Made by a program: the position numbers and the translations under genes. Shown in pieces: positions 51,173 to 59,612 of a stretch of DNA of 64,000 nucleotides (position 1 is its first letter; each line of letters starts with the position of its first letter). The stretch comes from an uncultured Bacilli bacterium (GTDB lineage Bacteria; Bacillota_I; Bacilli_A; RF39; UBA660): NCBI GenBank assembly GCA_910589375.1, contig CAJUTK010000001.1:310001-374000 (forward strand), given 5' to 3'. Under the pieces are notes generated by a model, which searched no databases, was not told where the DNA came from, and was given only the letters and a program-made list of their open reading frames with translations.

Positions 51173-51449
51173 AATAAATTTAGTTTTTGATAAGCAATTA
51201 ACTAGATTAGCAGGTAATCCTTATGGATATGAAGTATATGAAAATCAAATTAAAGATAAGATTAATTGGGAAGAAGTTAATGAAATTATTTTTCCACAAC
51301 AAATTGATAGAATTGCAGTTTCTTTTATTCAAGGATTTGCCAAAGAAATTTTAAAAAAAGTAGATAAAAATGATGTGGAGAAGTTATTTGTATTTAAGGC
51401 TAGTAATAAAGAATTAGAGGATAAAATACTAAATAACATAATTTTCTAA
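51165..51449 (+). CDS. STAS-like DUF4325 protein
   Basis: This 94-residue protein has the DUF4325 pattern: EIIFPQQIDRIAVSFIQGFA in the middle and VFKASNKELEDKI at the end. These STAS-like proteins often pair with GHKL ATPases, as an anti-sigma antagonist pairs with its kinase. The Ser in VSFIQG may be the switch residue. It starts inside the ATPase gene (AGGAGG 8 bases upstream) and its stop overlaps the next start. Confidence 0.75.
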   Translation: MNRINLVFDKQLTRLAGNPYGYEVYENQIKDKINWEEVNEIIFPQQIDRIAVSFIQGFAKEILKKVDKNDVEKLFVFKASNKELEDKILNNIIF

Positions 51450-51889
51450 TGACAGTATTTGAAATAATAACAATAATATTTTCTGGCATATCCCTTTTTC
51501 TATCTATTTGTTTTTCATTAGTTTCTATTTATAATTCTGCAAAGATTAATAAATTAAATATGAGAAATAATTATTTTGACTTGTTTAAAGATGATTTAAC
51601 GATAAAAATTCCCCAATATTGCACAAACTTTATTTCGAAAGAAAGTGAAAAGTTTAATGATGAAGTAGGAAAAGAATTTGAAGTATATATAAATAAATTA
51701 AGAGAAAAAATTAAATTTTTGGAATATATTGACAAAAGAAACTACAAAGATATAGACGAATCATTAGTTGCTATTGAGGAAGAAATTATTTTATTGCCTA
51801 CAAGGACGGATAATAAGAAATTGCATATTGATAATTTCTATAATCAGATTTCTGTAATTTATAATAGAATGAATAAACATTTTTCTTAA
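51449..51889 (+). CDS. Small membrane protein of the GHKL-STAS operon
   Basis: This 146-residue protein has one N-terminal membrane span (~residues 4-30) and a charged, helical cytoplasmic part with a likely coiled coil (~65-110). I do not recognise the family. Its ATG overlaps the stop of the STAS-like gene (TAATG), so the three proteins are made together. It is a candidate effector or membrane sensor of a partner-switch. Confidence 0.72.
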   Translation: MTVFEIITIIFSGISLFLSICFSLVSIYNSAKINKLNMRNNYFDLFKDDLTIKIPQYCTNFISKESEKFNDEVGKEFEVYINKLREKIKFLEYIDKRNYKDIDESLVAIEEEIILLPTRTDNKKLHIDNFYNQISVIYNRMNKHFS

Positions 51890-51944
51890 AGAAAAAATGA
51901 AATCTACCATAGTCTGTTATAAATGAATTATTGATTTATGTGAG

Positions 51945-51970
51945 AAAAGAACCATTGGGTTCTTTTTTCA
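51945..51970 (+). terminator. Terminator of the GHKL-STAS operon
   Basis: AAAAGAACC and GGTTCTTTT form a 9-bp stem with a 4-base loop and a T tail. Confidence 0.85.
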
Positions 51971-51992
51971 TATAATAAGTTGAGGTGAATTT

Positions 51993-52286
51993 ATGTCTGA
52001 ACTTAATATAGAGGGGATAGTAATTGATAGTGGGCACGGCGGAGAAGATCCAGGCGCTTTAGGTAATGGAATAGTTGAAAAGGCTTATACTTTAAAGATT
52101 AGTCAATATATGTATGATAGATTTAAGGAATTGGGAATTCCTGTTAAAATGACTAGAACTACTGACGAAACAGTAAGCCCAAGTGAGCGAACAAAGAGAG
52201 TATTAGATGCTTATGGAAACAGAGATGATGTAATAGTAATTAGTAATCACTTGAATGCAGGAGGTGGGAGGTTTCCTTGCGTATAG
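51993..52286 (+). pseudogene. Amidase_3 gene truncated at the end of the second element
   Basis: The 97-residue frame carries a good Amidase_3 start: His15 (IDSGHGGEDPG), Glu29 (IVEKAYTLKI) and His86 in ISNHLNAGGG. It then changes to RFPCV and stops. An intact domain needs ~90 more residues with the catalytic Glu. It is homologous to the amidase-like part of the 40239 gene, but with the zinc ligands intact. Sequence beyond ~52262 has element character, so the rest of the gene is expected at the far end of that element. Confidence 0.85.
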
Positions 52287-52307
52287 TTTTGACCAATATT
52301 AGGATAT

Positions 52308-52336
52308 ACTAGTTATATTAATATAGCTAGTTTTTA
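52308..52336 (+). terminator. Terminator at the left end of the second element
   Basis: ACTAG-T-TATAT pairs with ATATA-G-CTAGT around a 2-base centre (one internal mismatch), followed by TTTT. Confidence 0.6.
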
Positions 52337-52394
52337 TTTTGCACATTTTTAAATAAATTACAAATTGTATATAATGCATATACGAGGAGAAATT

Positions 52395-52814
52395 ATGCAA
52401 GAAATAGTATATAGAATTAAACCTAATAAAATTCAATGTAAAAAATGTGGAGATATTATAGAATCCACTGATGTTCATGATTTAAAATATTGCAGTTGTA
52501 AATCGGTAGCTGTAGATGGAGGACCTGAATATATGAAAAGAATTGGTAATGCTAATGACTATGTTGAATTATCCTATACAAGAAAACTGGCAAAAATTAC
52601 AATGGATGGCTTTGAAACTATAAAAAGTAGTTTGAAACAAAGTGAGGTACTTTCTCAAGATAATATAAAATGTCCTATTTGTAATTCAGACCGTATTTCT
52701 TTAATAAAAGGAGATGGAGAAGCAATAATAGGATGTGATATAACTTCAATAGTTTGTCATAGTTGTAAAAAGATTTTTGAGTTTTCAGACATTGTGTATA
52801 AGGATAATAAATAA
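52395..52814 (+). CDS. Zinc-ribbon protein (DUF7695-like)
   Basis: This 139-residue protein has an N-terminal ribbon (IQCKKCGDIIESTDVHDL, YCSCKSVAVDGG) resembling the DUF7695 family and a second Cys pair group (CPICNSD, VCHSCKKIFE). It begins after GAGGAG with 5-base spacing. It is the first gene of the element; function unknown. Confidence 0.65.
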   Translation: MQEIVYRIKPNKIQCKKCGDIIESTDVHDLKYCSCKSVAVDGGPEYMKRIGNANDYVELSYTRKLAKITMDGFETIKSSLKQSEVLSQDNIKCPICNSDRISLIKGDGEAIIGCDITSIVCHSCKKIFEFSDIVYKDNK

Positions 52815-52832
52815 CTTAGGGAAGTGTAATAT

Positions 52833-53138
52833 ATGACAGATAAAGTATTGCTAAATGCAGGATATATGGAATTTGATGTTCCAGAAACTGAACAATATGC
52901 AAATAGATTTTTCCAAAAGAAAGTTAAAGATAATAAAGGTATTAAATATTATATTGATGTATATGAATACGAATTATATGATACATATAATTATGAATTT
53001 ATTTTAGTAACTAACAAAGATAAATTTTGGGTTCAAACTAAAATATATGCAATTGATAATATGAACTTAGATGAAATAGAAGAAGCAATAGAAGATATTT
53101 GGAACAGATGTAGATTTAATTATTATGAAACATATTAA
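52833..53138 (+). CDS. Hypothetical protein
   Basis: I do not recognise this 101-residue protein. It is soluble, acidic and Tyr-rich (DVYEYELYDTYNYEFI), with no motif. GGGAAGTG precedes the start by ~8 bases. It lies between the zinc-ribbon and the phosphoesterase genes. Confidence 0.6.
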   Translation: MTDKVLLNAGYMEFDVPETEQYANRFFQKKVKDNKGIKYYIDVYEYELYDTYNYEFILVTNKDKFWVQTKIYAIDNMNLDEIEEAIEDIWNRCRFNYYETY

Positions 53139-53162
53139 CTTTAATAATAGGAGGTAAAATAT

Positions 53163-53666
53163 ATGATTTATTTTATATCAGATACTCATTTTAGTCATAC
53201 TAATATTATTAAATATTGTAATCGACCTTTTAGGAATGTCGAAGAAATGAATGAAACAATTATCAATAACTGGAACAGCATTGTTGGAAAAAATGATACT
53301 GTTTATCATTTGGGAGATTTTGCATTATATAACAATGAATTAAAAGATTTAGTAAGTAAATTAAATGGAAAAATATATCTAATAAGAGGAAATCATGATC
53401 GTAAAACAGTTACATTTTATAACAAGGCTGGATTAGAAGTAATTCCAACTCAAACTAAGTTAGATGAATATAAATTAATATTATCCCATCGACCACTAAT
53501 GGATAGTCAAATTCCAAAAGGATATATAAATATACATGGACATATTCATAACAAACTTATACAAGATGAATTAGATGAAAATATTTATAGTAGAGATAAA
53601 CATATAAATGTAAGTGTTGATGTTATTGATTTTAAACCAATAAATATTAATAAACTGAATAAATAA
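53163..53666 (+). CDS. Phage-type metallophosphoesterase
   Basis: This 167-residue protein has the compact calcineurin-like set: YFISDTHFSHTNII, DTVYHLGDFAL, LIRGNHDR, LILSHRPLMD and NIHGHIHNK. Proteins of this size are common in phages and ICEs; the substrate is unknown. AGGAGG precedes the start. Confidence 0.85.
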   Translation: MIYFISDTHFSHTNIIKYCNRPFRNVEEMNETIINNWNSIVGKNDTVYHLGDFALYNNELKDLVSKLNGKIYLIRGNHDRKTVTFYNKAGLEVIPTQTKLDEYKLILSHRPLMDSQIPKGYINIHGHIHNKLIQDELDENIYSRDKHINVSVDVIDFKPININKLNK

Positions 53667-53670
53667 TTGA

Positions 53671-53691
53671 GCACCTTAAATGGTGTTTTTT
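53671..53691 (+). terminator. Terminator
   Basis: GCACC and GGTGT form a short stem with a 6-base loop followed by seven T. Confidence 0.5.
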
Positions 53692-53719
53692 TGTGGATAA
53701 ATTTAGGAAGGAGGAACCT

Positions 53720-54625
53720 ATGGCAAAGAATCAGAGTCAAATAAAAGATATTGATATATCTTTAATAGATAGTTTTAAGGATCATCCATTTAAAGTAAAC
53801 GAAGATTTAAGTTTTTTTGAATTAAAGCAAAGCATTAAAAATAACGGTTTATTAAATCCAGTAGTTTTGAGAACAAAGGAAGATGGTAGATATGAGATGA
53901 TTTCTGGACATAGAAGATTATTAGCTATGAAACAAAATGGTGAAAAAACTATTTCTTCTATAGTAAAAGATTTAACAAATGATCAAGCAATAATAGATAT
54001 GGTAGATTCTAATTTACAAAGAGAAGTAGTTTTACCAAGTGAAAAAGCATTTGCTTACAAGATGAAATTAGAAGCAATGAAACATCAAGGCAAAAAAATT
54101 GATACTTTGGATCCTCAGGAACTAAAGTTAAATACTGTGGAAAAAATAGGTTTAGAATTTGGGGAAAGTGCTACGAATATAAAAAGGTATATTAGACTTA
54201 CTTATTTGATTCCAGAATTATTAGAGTATGTTGATAAAACAGTAATAAATAAAAATGAACCATTAACAATGGGAATTAAGCCAGCAGTTGAATTATCTTT
54301 TTTATCAGAAGAAAGTCAGCATTTAGTTGCCGATGCTATTGATTATAATCAGGCAACACCCTCTCATGCACAGACAATTAGAATTAGAAAATTAGAATCT
54401 GAAAATAAATTAGATGATGAAATATTGGATAAAATCTTAAGTGAAGAAAAAGGAAATCAACAAGAACAAATATCTTTTAATAGAAGAAATATAGAAAAGG
54501 CTCTTCCTATAGATTTATTAAATAAAGATAAAAGATATATAGAGAAGTATATAATAGATGCCTTAAAGAATTATTCTAAAGTTAAAGCTATTGAAAGGGG
54601 TGATGCCTATGATCTAGATATGTAG
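53720..54625 (+). CDS. ParB/Spo0J-like partition protein
   Basis: This 301-residue protein has the ParB N-terminal domain (LKQSIKNNGLLNPVVLRT, MISGHRRLLAMKQNGE with the GHRR CTPase box), then a central HTH region (LNTVEKIGLEFGESATNIKR) that would bind parS-like sites. No ParA is visible in the window. In ICEs such proteins aid maintenance or control. The start at 53720 follows AAGGAGG; a frame to 53693 exists. Confidence 0.87.
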   Translation: MAKNQSQIKDIDISLIDSFKDHPFKVNEDLSFFELKQSIKNNGLLNPVVLRTKEDGRYEMISGHRRLLAMKQNGEKTISSIVKDLTNDQAIIDMVDSNLQREVVLPSEKAFAYKMKLEAMKHQGKKIDTLDPQELKLNTVEKIGLEFGESATNIKRYIRLTYLIPELLEYVDKTVINKNEPLTMGIKPAVELSFLSEESQHLVADAIDYNQATPSHAQTIRIRKLESENKLDDEILDKILSEEKGNQQEQISFNRRNIEKALPIDLLNKDKRYIEKYIIDALKNYSKVKAIERGDAYDLDM

Positions 54626-54680
54626 CACCCTAGAATAATTAATTTACTTTATCTATAATTTATGCAAGAGGTGAAAAGGA

Positions 54681-55298
54681 ATGAAAAAAATAATATTATG
54701 TACATTTATTTTAGTATCTTTATCAGGAGGTTATATAGGCTATTATGCTGTTAATACAAAAAATAACGAGTATAAATTATCTGATGAAAATAAAGAATAT
54801 TTAAAAATAAATGATAATGAGTTAAAGTTGGAGGAAATAGAAAATGAACCTGTTACAGAAGTTGTTGAAAGTAATGATGTCAGTAATGAGAATACTAATA
54901 TTATTAATGATAACATTCATAAGAACAATATGGAGAGCAATAGTGTTAGTAACTCTGATGTCGTAAATAATATAACAAAAGTAGAAGAAAAACATGAAAA
55001 GGAAATAGAAAAACCAAAAGTTGAAATGACTGTAGAACCACAACCTCAACAAGAACCAGCAAAAAAAGAAATTTCAGTATGGGAAAACTTAGAAATAAGT
55101 GAATATGATTATTATCATAAACCAATGTGGTCATGGGCAAGAGTGGATTATTCTATTGATGATTATGGAAGTTTTGAGCAAACACATCATGCTTGTATTG
55201 ATGCTGGAAGAAAATTAGAAAATATATTGAGTTTTTCTTGTACTAATATTAATAGTTATTCAGGTGATTATTTAGGAGATATGCTCAGAACAAAATAA
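54681..55298 (+). CDS. Secreted or membrane-anchored hypothetical protein
   Basis: This 205-residue protein has an N-terminal signal or anchor (residues 3-23), a long low-complexity Asn/Glu/Val linker (~30-135) and a C-terminal ~70-residue domain with two Cys (ACIDAG, FSCTNIN) and many Trp/Tyr (PMWSWARVDYS). The family is not recognised. It precedes the surface adhesin gene by 16 bases and is likely co-expressed with it. Confidence 0.68.
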   Translation: MKKIILCTFILVSLSGGYIGYYAVNTKNNEYKLSDENKEYLKINDNELKLEEIENEPVTEVVESNDVSNENTNIINDNIHKNNMESNSVSNSDVVNNITKVEEKHEKEIEKPKVEMTVEPQPQQEPAKKEISVWENLEISEYDYYHKPMWSWARVDYSIDDYGSFEQTHHACIDAGRKLENILSFSCTNINSYSGDYLGDMLRTK

Positions 55299-55314
55299 AG
55301 GAAAGGAAAGTAAT

Positions 55315-58095
55315 ATGAAATCAAAAATTTTAAAGTGTGCCACCATGAGCATACTTTTTTTATTGACAATTTTTACTGCACAAACAGTACATGCTGAAAA
55401 ATACACAGGTCAAGCAATATGGCCAAGTGAACATATTAGCAATATTTACATTAAAAAGGTTAAGCCAGATGGATATACAAAGTATCAACAAGGACAATTT
55501 ATAAGAAGAAGTGAAGATAATCAGTTTGTGTATTGTCTTCAACCATATACTGATATTGATAACAATTTACCATATTATGATGTTATAAGAGAAGATTATG
55601 TAAGAGTGTTAGGATTTACTGAAGCACAATGGGAAAGAATATCTTTACTAGCATATTATGGATATCAATATAATGATAATGGAATAGATCATTCGGATCA
55701 AAAATGGTATGCAATTACACAAGTAATGATTTGGAGAACTACTAACCCAGAATCAGATATATATTTTACTGATACATTAAATGGAAGTAGAACATCTAAA
55801 TTTGATGGTGAAATTGCTGAAATGGAAAGATTACTTTCAGATCATTTCAAAACACCAAGTTTAGAAAGTGAAGTAGTTTTACCTATTGGAAATACAATTA
55901 ATTTATCAGATAGTAATAATGTATTAAGTCAATATAGAATATCTAGTACATCAAATGTAACAGCTTCTATTAACGGAAACCAATTATCAGTTACTGCTAA
56001 TAGTATTGGAACAGGTACTATTACTTTTGAAAAGAAAGCAACTAAGCATGAGATCCCACCAATTGTTTATTTCTCTGATCATTCACAAAATGTTATGAGA
56101 GTAGGAAATTATGATCCAGTATATAGTAATTTTAGTTTAAAAGTTATTGGAGGAAGAGTAACACCAGAAAAAACAGATATGGAAACACGAAAAAATGAAG
56201 CACAAGGAGAAGCAACTTTAGGTGGAGCAATTTATGGTATTTATAAAGATGATGGAACTAGAGTAGGATCTGTTACAACTAATGCAGGTGGAAGAAATAC
56301 ATCTGATTATCTACCAACTTTAGGCAGATTCTATTTATTAGAAGAAAAGCCATCTGAAGGATATTTATTGGATAGTACAAAATATTATTTTGAAATTACT
56401 GAAGATAATTTAAATCCTGTAGTAAAAGTATTTGAACAAGTAATAAGATTAGATTTTGAATTTACAAAAGTATATGCAAGTGATGAAACTGAAATAATGA
56501 CACCAGAAGTTGGTGTTAAGTTTGGAGTTTATAATAATAGAAATGAACTAGTTAAAGAAGTTACTACTGATTCACAAGGAGTATTTAGATTTAATTTGCC
56601 TTATGGAACTTATACTGTAAAACAATTAACTACAACAAAAGGTCATGAAAAAATTGATGATTTTAAAATTGAAGTTAAAGATGTAGGAAATGTTGTAAAA
56701 AGAGTGATTTCTAATGCACCAATTACGGCTAAACTAAGAGTTGTTAAAATTGATGCTGAAAGTAAAGAAGTTATTAAAAGAGCAAATATTAAATTCAAAA
56801 TATTTGATGTAAAAAATAATGAATATGTTTGCCAAACGGTTACATATCCTAACAAAGTAACTTATTGTGAGTTTGAAACCGATTCAGAAGGAGAATTTAC
56901 TACACCTTATGCTTTAATGCCAGGTACTTATAGGCTTGAAGAAATTGATCAAGTTGTAGATGGATATTTATGGAATAAAGTATCACATGAATTTACTATT
57001 GATGAAAATTCACAATTAAGAACAGATTCAGAATATGGAATTATTTTTGATACTATTTTTGAAAATCAACCAGTAAAAGGTAAAATTGAAATTAAGAAAA
57101 CAGGTGAAGTAGCAGAGTTAACTGATAAAGGATTTGTTTTTACAACTAATTCATTAGAAGGAGTTCTTTTCGGTTTATATGCATCAGAAGATATTATATG
57201 GAATGATAAAATTATATATACCAAAGGAACTAAAATTGCTGAAAAACTTACTGATAAAGATGGAAACATTTCTTTTAATAATTTATATTTAGGAAAATAT
57301 TATATTCAAGAAATAAGTACATTAGATAACTATGTATTAGATGAAACTAAATATGAAGTTGAACTTTTATATAAGGATCAATATACACCAATTATTGTAT
57401 ATTCAAAAGCAATTTTAAACACTTTAAAAACTGGAGGATTGGAATTTACAAAAACCGATTTTTCAGAATCTAAAGCATTGCCAAATACTTTAATAGAAAT
57501 ATATACAAATGATGATGAATTAGTATTCTCTGGAAGAACAGATGAAAATGGTAAAATTATAATTGAAAGACTTCCACAAGGAGTGTACTATATTTTAGAA
57601 AAAGAAGCTCCAGAGGGATATAAACTCAATGAAGAAAAAATGTACTTTGAAATTAAAGAGAATGGAGAAATAGTTAAATCTGTTATGAAAGATGAGGACA
57701 TTACTGGAACATTAGAATTTACAAAATTAGATTTTTCAAATGATAACCCTCTACCTAACACTTTAATAGAAATTTATAATGCTGAAACTGATGAATTAGT
57801 ATTCTCTGGAAGAACAGATGAAAATGGTATGATTACAATTCAACAATTAAAATATGGAAAATATTATATTTTAGAAAAGGAAGCACCAGAAGGCTATGAA
57901 ATAAATCCAGAAAAAATGTATTTTGAAATTAAAGAAGATGGAGAAATAGTTAAATCTGTTATGAAAGATCATCAAATTGTAGAAGTACCAAATACTGATG
58001 CATCTGATTATAAAGAACTTTTAATTAGTGGAATTGGTTTGATTGTTTTAGGATCAGGTATTATTATATATGGTAAAAAGAAAAATAAAAAATAA
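55315..58095 (+). CDS. Thioester-domain surface adhesin with SpaA (Cna-B-like) repeats
   Basis: This 926-residue protein has a signal peptide ending near VHA-EK (residue 27) and a thioester domain with Cys74 (FVYCLQPY) and the partner Gln136 (ITQVMIW). Such Cys-Gln bonds attach adhesins covalently to targets. Six SpaA/Cna-B-like domains follow, each with the EEKPSEGYLL or EKEAPEGY type segment, the last two nearly identical. The C terminus has a sorting-like motif EVPNTD, a membrane span and a KKKNKK tail. The sortase gene overlaps its end. It probably serves cell contact during transfer. Confidence 0.87.
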   Translation: MKSKILKCATMSILFLLTIFTAQTVHAEKYTGQAIWPSEHISNIYIKKVKPDGYTKYQQGQFIRRSEDNQFVYCLQPYTDIDNNLPYYDVIREDYVRVLGFTEAQWERISLLAYYGYQYNDNGIDHSDQKWYAITQVMIWRTTNPESDIYFTDTLNGSRTSKFDGEIAEMERLLSDHFKTPSLESEVVLPIGNTINLSDSNNVLSQYRISSTSNVTASINGNQLSVTANSIGTGTITFEKKATKHEIPPIVYFSDHSQNVMRVGNYDPVYSNFSLKVIGGRVTPEKTDMETRKNEAQGEATLGGAIYGIYKDDGTRVGSVTTNAGGRNTSDYLPTLGRFYLLEEKPSEGYLLDSTKYYFEITEDNLNPVVKVFEQVIRLDFEFTKVYASDETEIMTPEVGVKFGVYNNRNELVKEVTTDSQGVFRFNLPYGTYTVKQLTTTKGHEKIDDFKIEVKDVGNVVKRVISNAPITAKLRVVKIDAESKEVIKRANIKFKIFDVKNNEYVCQTVTYPNKVTYCEFETDSEGEFTTPYALMPGTYRLEEIDQVVDGYLWNKVSHEFTIDENSQLRTDSEYGIIFDTIFENQPVKGKIEIKKTGEVAELTDKGFVFTTNSLEGVLFGLYASEDIIWNDKIIYTKGTKIAEKLTDKDGNISFNNLYLGKYYIQEISTLDNYVLDETKYEVELLYKDQYTPIIVYSKAILNTLKTGGLEFTKTDFSESKALPNTLIEIYTNDDELVFSGRTDENGKIIIERLPQGVYYILEKEAPEGYKLNEEKMYFEIKENGEIVKSVMKDEDITGTLEFTKLDFSNDNPLPNTLIEIYNAETDELVFSGRTDENGMITIQQLKYGKYYILEKEAPEGYEINPEKMYFEIKEDGEIVKSVMKDHQIVEVPNTDASDYKELLISGIGLIVLGSGIIIYGKKKNKK
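57446..57990 (+). repeat. Two tandem repeats of about 276 bp in the adhesin gene
   Basis: The last two SpaA-like domains are encoded by near-identical DNA about 276 bases apart. A 40-base stretch starting at 57514 is repeated exactly at 57790. The flanks, including the codons for MYFEIKE, differ at only a few sites. This points to a recent duplication. Confidence 0.75.
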
Positions 58096-58690
58096 GAGCT
58101 GGTTTATAGTAATCGGCTCTTTCCTATTTTTAATAGGAGTTTCTTTAATTAGTTACGATTATTTATCTAATAAGGATATTAAAGATATAGAAGATAATGC
58201 TTTAAATAATTTTTACGAAAATGAAACAATAGTTAACGATGATGAATTTACTGAAGACACTCAAAAAAAAGAAGAAGTGAAAGAGCAAGTAAAAATAGAG
58301 TATATTGCTGTACTTAAAATCCCTAAAATTAATTTAGAAAGAGGTCTAGTAAATCCAAATAGTTATTTAAACAATGTTAATTATAATGTAGAAATTGTAA
58401 AAGGATCTTCGATGCCTGATCAAGAAAATGGAAATGTCATTTTGGCTGGACATTCTGGTAGTGCAAGAATATCTTATTTTAGAAATTTAGATAAGTTATC
58501 TTTAGGAGATATGGTTTATATTGATTATAATAATAAAACATACTCATATAAAGTAGTTGGTATCTATGATATAGAGAAAACTGGTAAAGCAGAAATAATT
58601 AGAGATAAAAATAAAAGTACACTTACATTAATTACTTGTAGACATAATACTAAAAAGCAAATAGTAATAATTTGTGAATTAGAATCTTAA
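58070..58690 (+). CDS. Sortase, class C/D-like
   Basis: This 206-residue protein has an N-terminal membrane span (~9-28) and a sortase fold with the catalytic His128 (ILAGHSGSA) and Cys190 (LTLITCRH). The catalytic Arg expected seven or so residues later (NKRFIVVAEL in typical enzymes) is a Gln here (KKQIVIICEL, Gln197), unless Arg191 or another residue takes its place. It should attach the preceding adhesin to the wall. It overlaps the adhesin gene by 26 bases. Confidence 0.85.
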   Translation: MVKRKIKNKSWFIVIGSFLFLIGVSLISYDYLSNKDIKDIEDNALNNFYENETIVNDDEFTEDTQKKEEVKEQVKIEYIAVLKIPKINLERGLVNPNSYLNNVNYNVEIVKGSSMPDQENGNVILAGHSGSARISYFRNLDKLSLGDMVYIDYNNKTYSYKVVGIYDIEKTGKAEIIRDKNKSTLTLITCRHNTKKQIVIICELES

Positions 58691-58753
58691 AGTTTGTAGC
58701 ACCTTTTTCTTTTCAAATAATTTTATTTATAATTGGAATCATGGAGGTGCAAA

Positions 58754-59071
58754 ATGATTAGAACGGATATGGATGATATTTCAGATGAGGAGTTTTTTAG
58801 AGTTGTCAGTCCTTGTGAGGAAATGGTAACTAATTATGTTAAAGACAATTTTTTTAATCAATATATTGCTTTTCATATAGCAGTATATTTTAGAGGTAAT
58901 GCAATGTGGCAACAATCGTTTTCTAATCAAGTAAGTACAGCTATAGAAGATTTATCACAATTTACAAATACTGACTGTGATATAGAATTAGTAAAGAAAA
59001 TATTAGAAGAAACATATGAGTTAAAGATTACAAGTGAATCACCACTAAAAATCGAAGATATTATGAAGTAG
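58754..59071 (+). CDS. Hypothetical protein
   Basis: I do not recognise this 105-residue acidic protein (IRTDMDDISDEEFFRVVSPC onward). It is soluble with a likely helical C-terminal half. A GGAGG lies 6 bases before the ATG at 58754; the frame extends to 58733. It begins the block of small genes between the sortase and the replication gene. Confidence 0.65.
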   Translation: MIRTDMDDISDEEFFRVVSPCEEMVTNYVKDNFFNQYIAFHIAVYFRGNAMWQQSFSNQVSTAIEDLSQFTNTDCDIELVKKILEETYELKITSESPLKIEDIMK

Positions 59072-59126
59072 TAATACTTCTCACAAAGTTAACTTATACA
59101 ATATGATTGAATGTAAGAGGTGGATT

Positions 59127-59585
59127 ATGAAAAGGTGTTTTGATTATTCTAAAGGAAAAGTTGATAGGAAAAATAGAAAAAGAATTGATTTTATTAATAG
59201 AATGGCTTATCTTATGCAAAGCTTTCCTAGTACCAGTAAAGAGGTTAATGAACTTATTGATTGGTTATATTATTTGTCAGAAGGAGTAGATTTTCATGAT
59301 TCCTATGTTGATCTTTCAAGAGATGATTATAACCTTGAATTAGTAAAACAACTTGATAAAAATAAAATTATAAAAGAAGTTTGGATAAGTGATATGCATT
59401 TATATTCTTATGCAATGTTATTACATGAACATAATTATTGGTCTAATAAAGATGTTTTAACTGATATTATACAAGAATTATATTTTAGATTAGATAAAAT
59501 AATACATCCATCTGATGGAAGTGATCGAGATTATGAAGATATAAAGTATTATGTAGAAGTTGATTATGTAGATGAAGAGCAATAG
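59127..59585 (+). CDS. Hypothetical protein
   Basis: I do not recognise this 152-residue protein. It has a basic N terminus (KGKVDRKNRKRIDF), a Tyr-rich helical middle (SYAMLLHEHNYWSNKD) and an acidic C terminus. AGAGG precedes the ATG at 59127; the ATG at 59103 is an alternative start. A terminator overlaps its stop. Confidence 0.62.
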   Translation: MKRCFDYSKGKVDRKNRKRIDFINRMAYLMQSFPSTSKEVNELIDWLYYLSEGVDFHDSYVDLSRDDYNLELVKQLDKNKIIKEVWISDMHLYSYAMLLHEHNYWSNKDVLTDIIQELYFRLDKIIHPSDGSDRDYEDIKYYVEVDYVDEEQ

Positions 59586-59596
59586 CTCTTTTTATT
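59575..59596 (+). terminator. Terminator
   Basis: AAGAGC and GCTCTT form a 6-bp stem with an AATA loop, followed by TTTTATTTTT. Confidence 0.75.
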
Positions 59597-59612
59597 TTTG
59601 GAGGAATGCAAT

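Noticed and set aside
57960..58095. Canonical LPxTG sorting signal in the adhesin
   Set aside because: The motif before the last membrane span reads VPNTD; no LPxTG is present.
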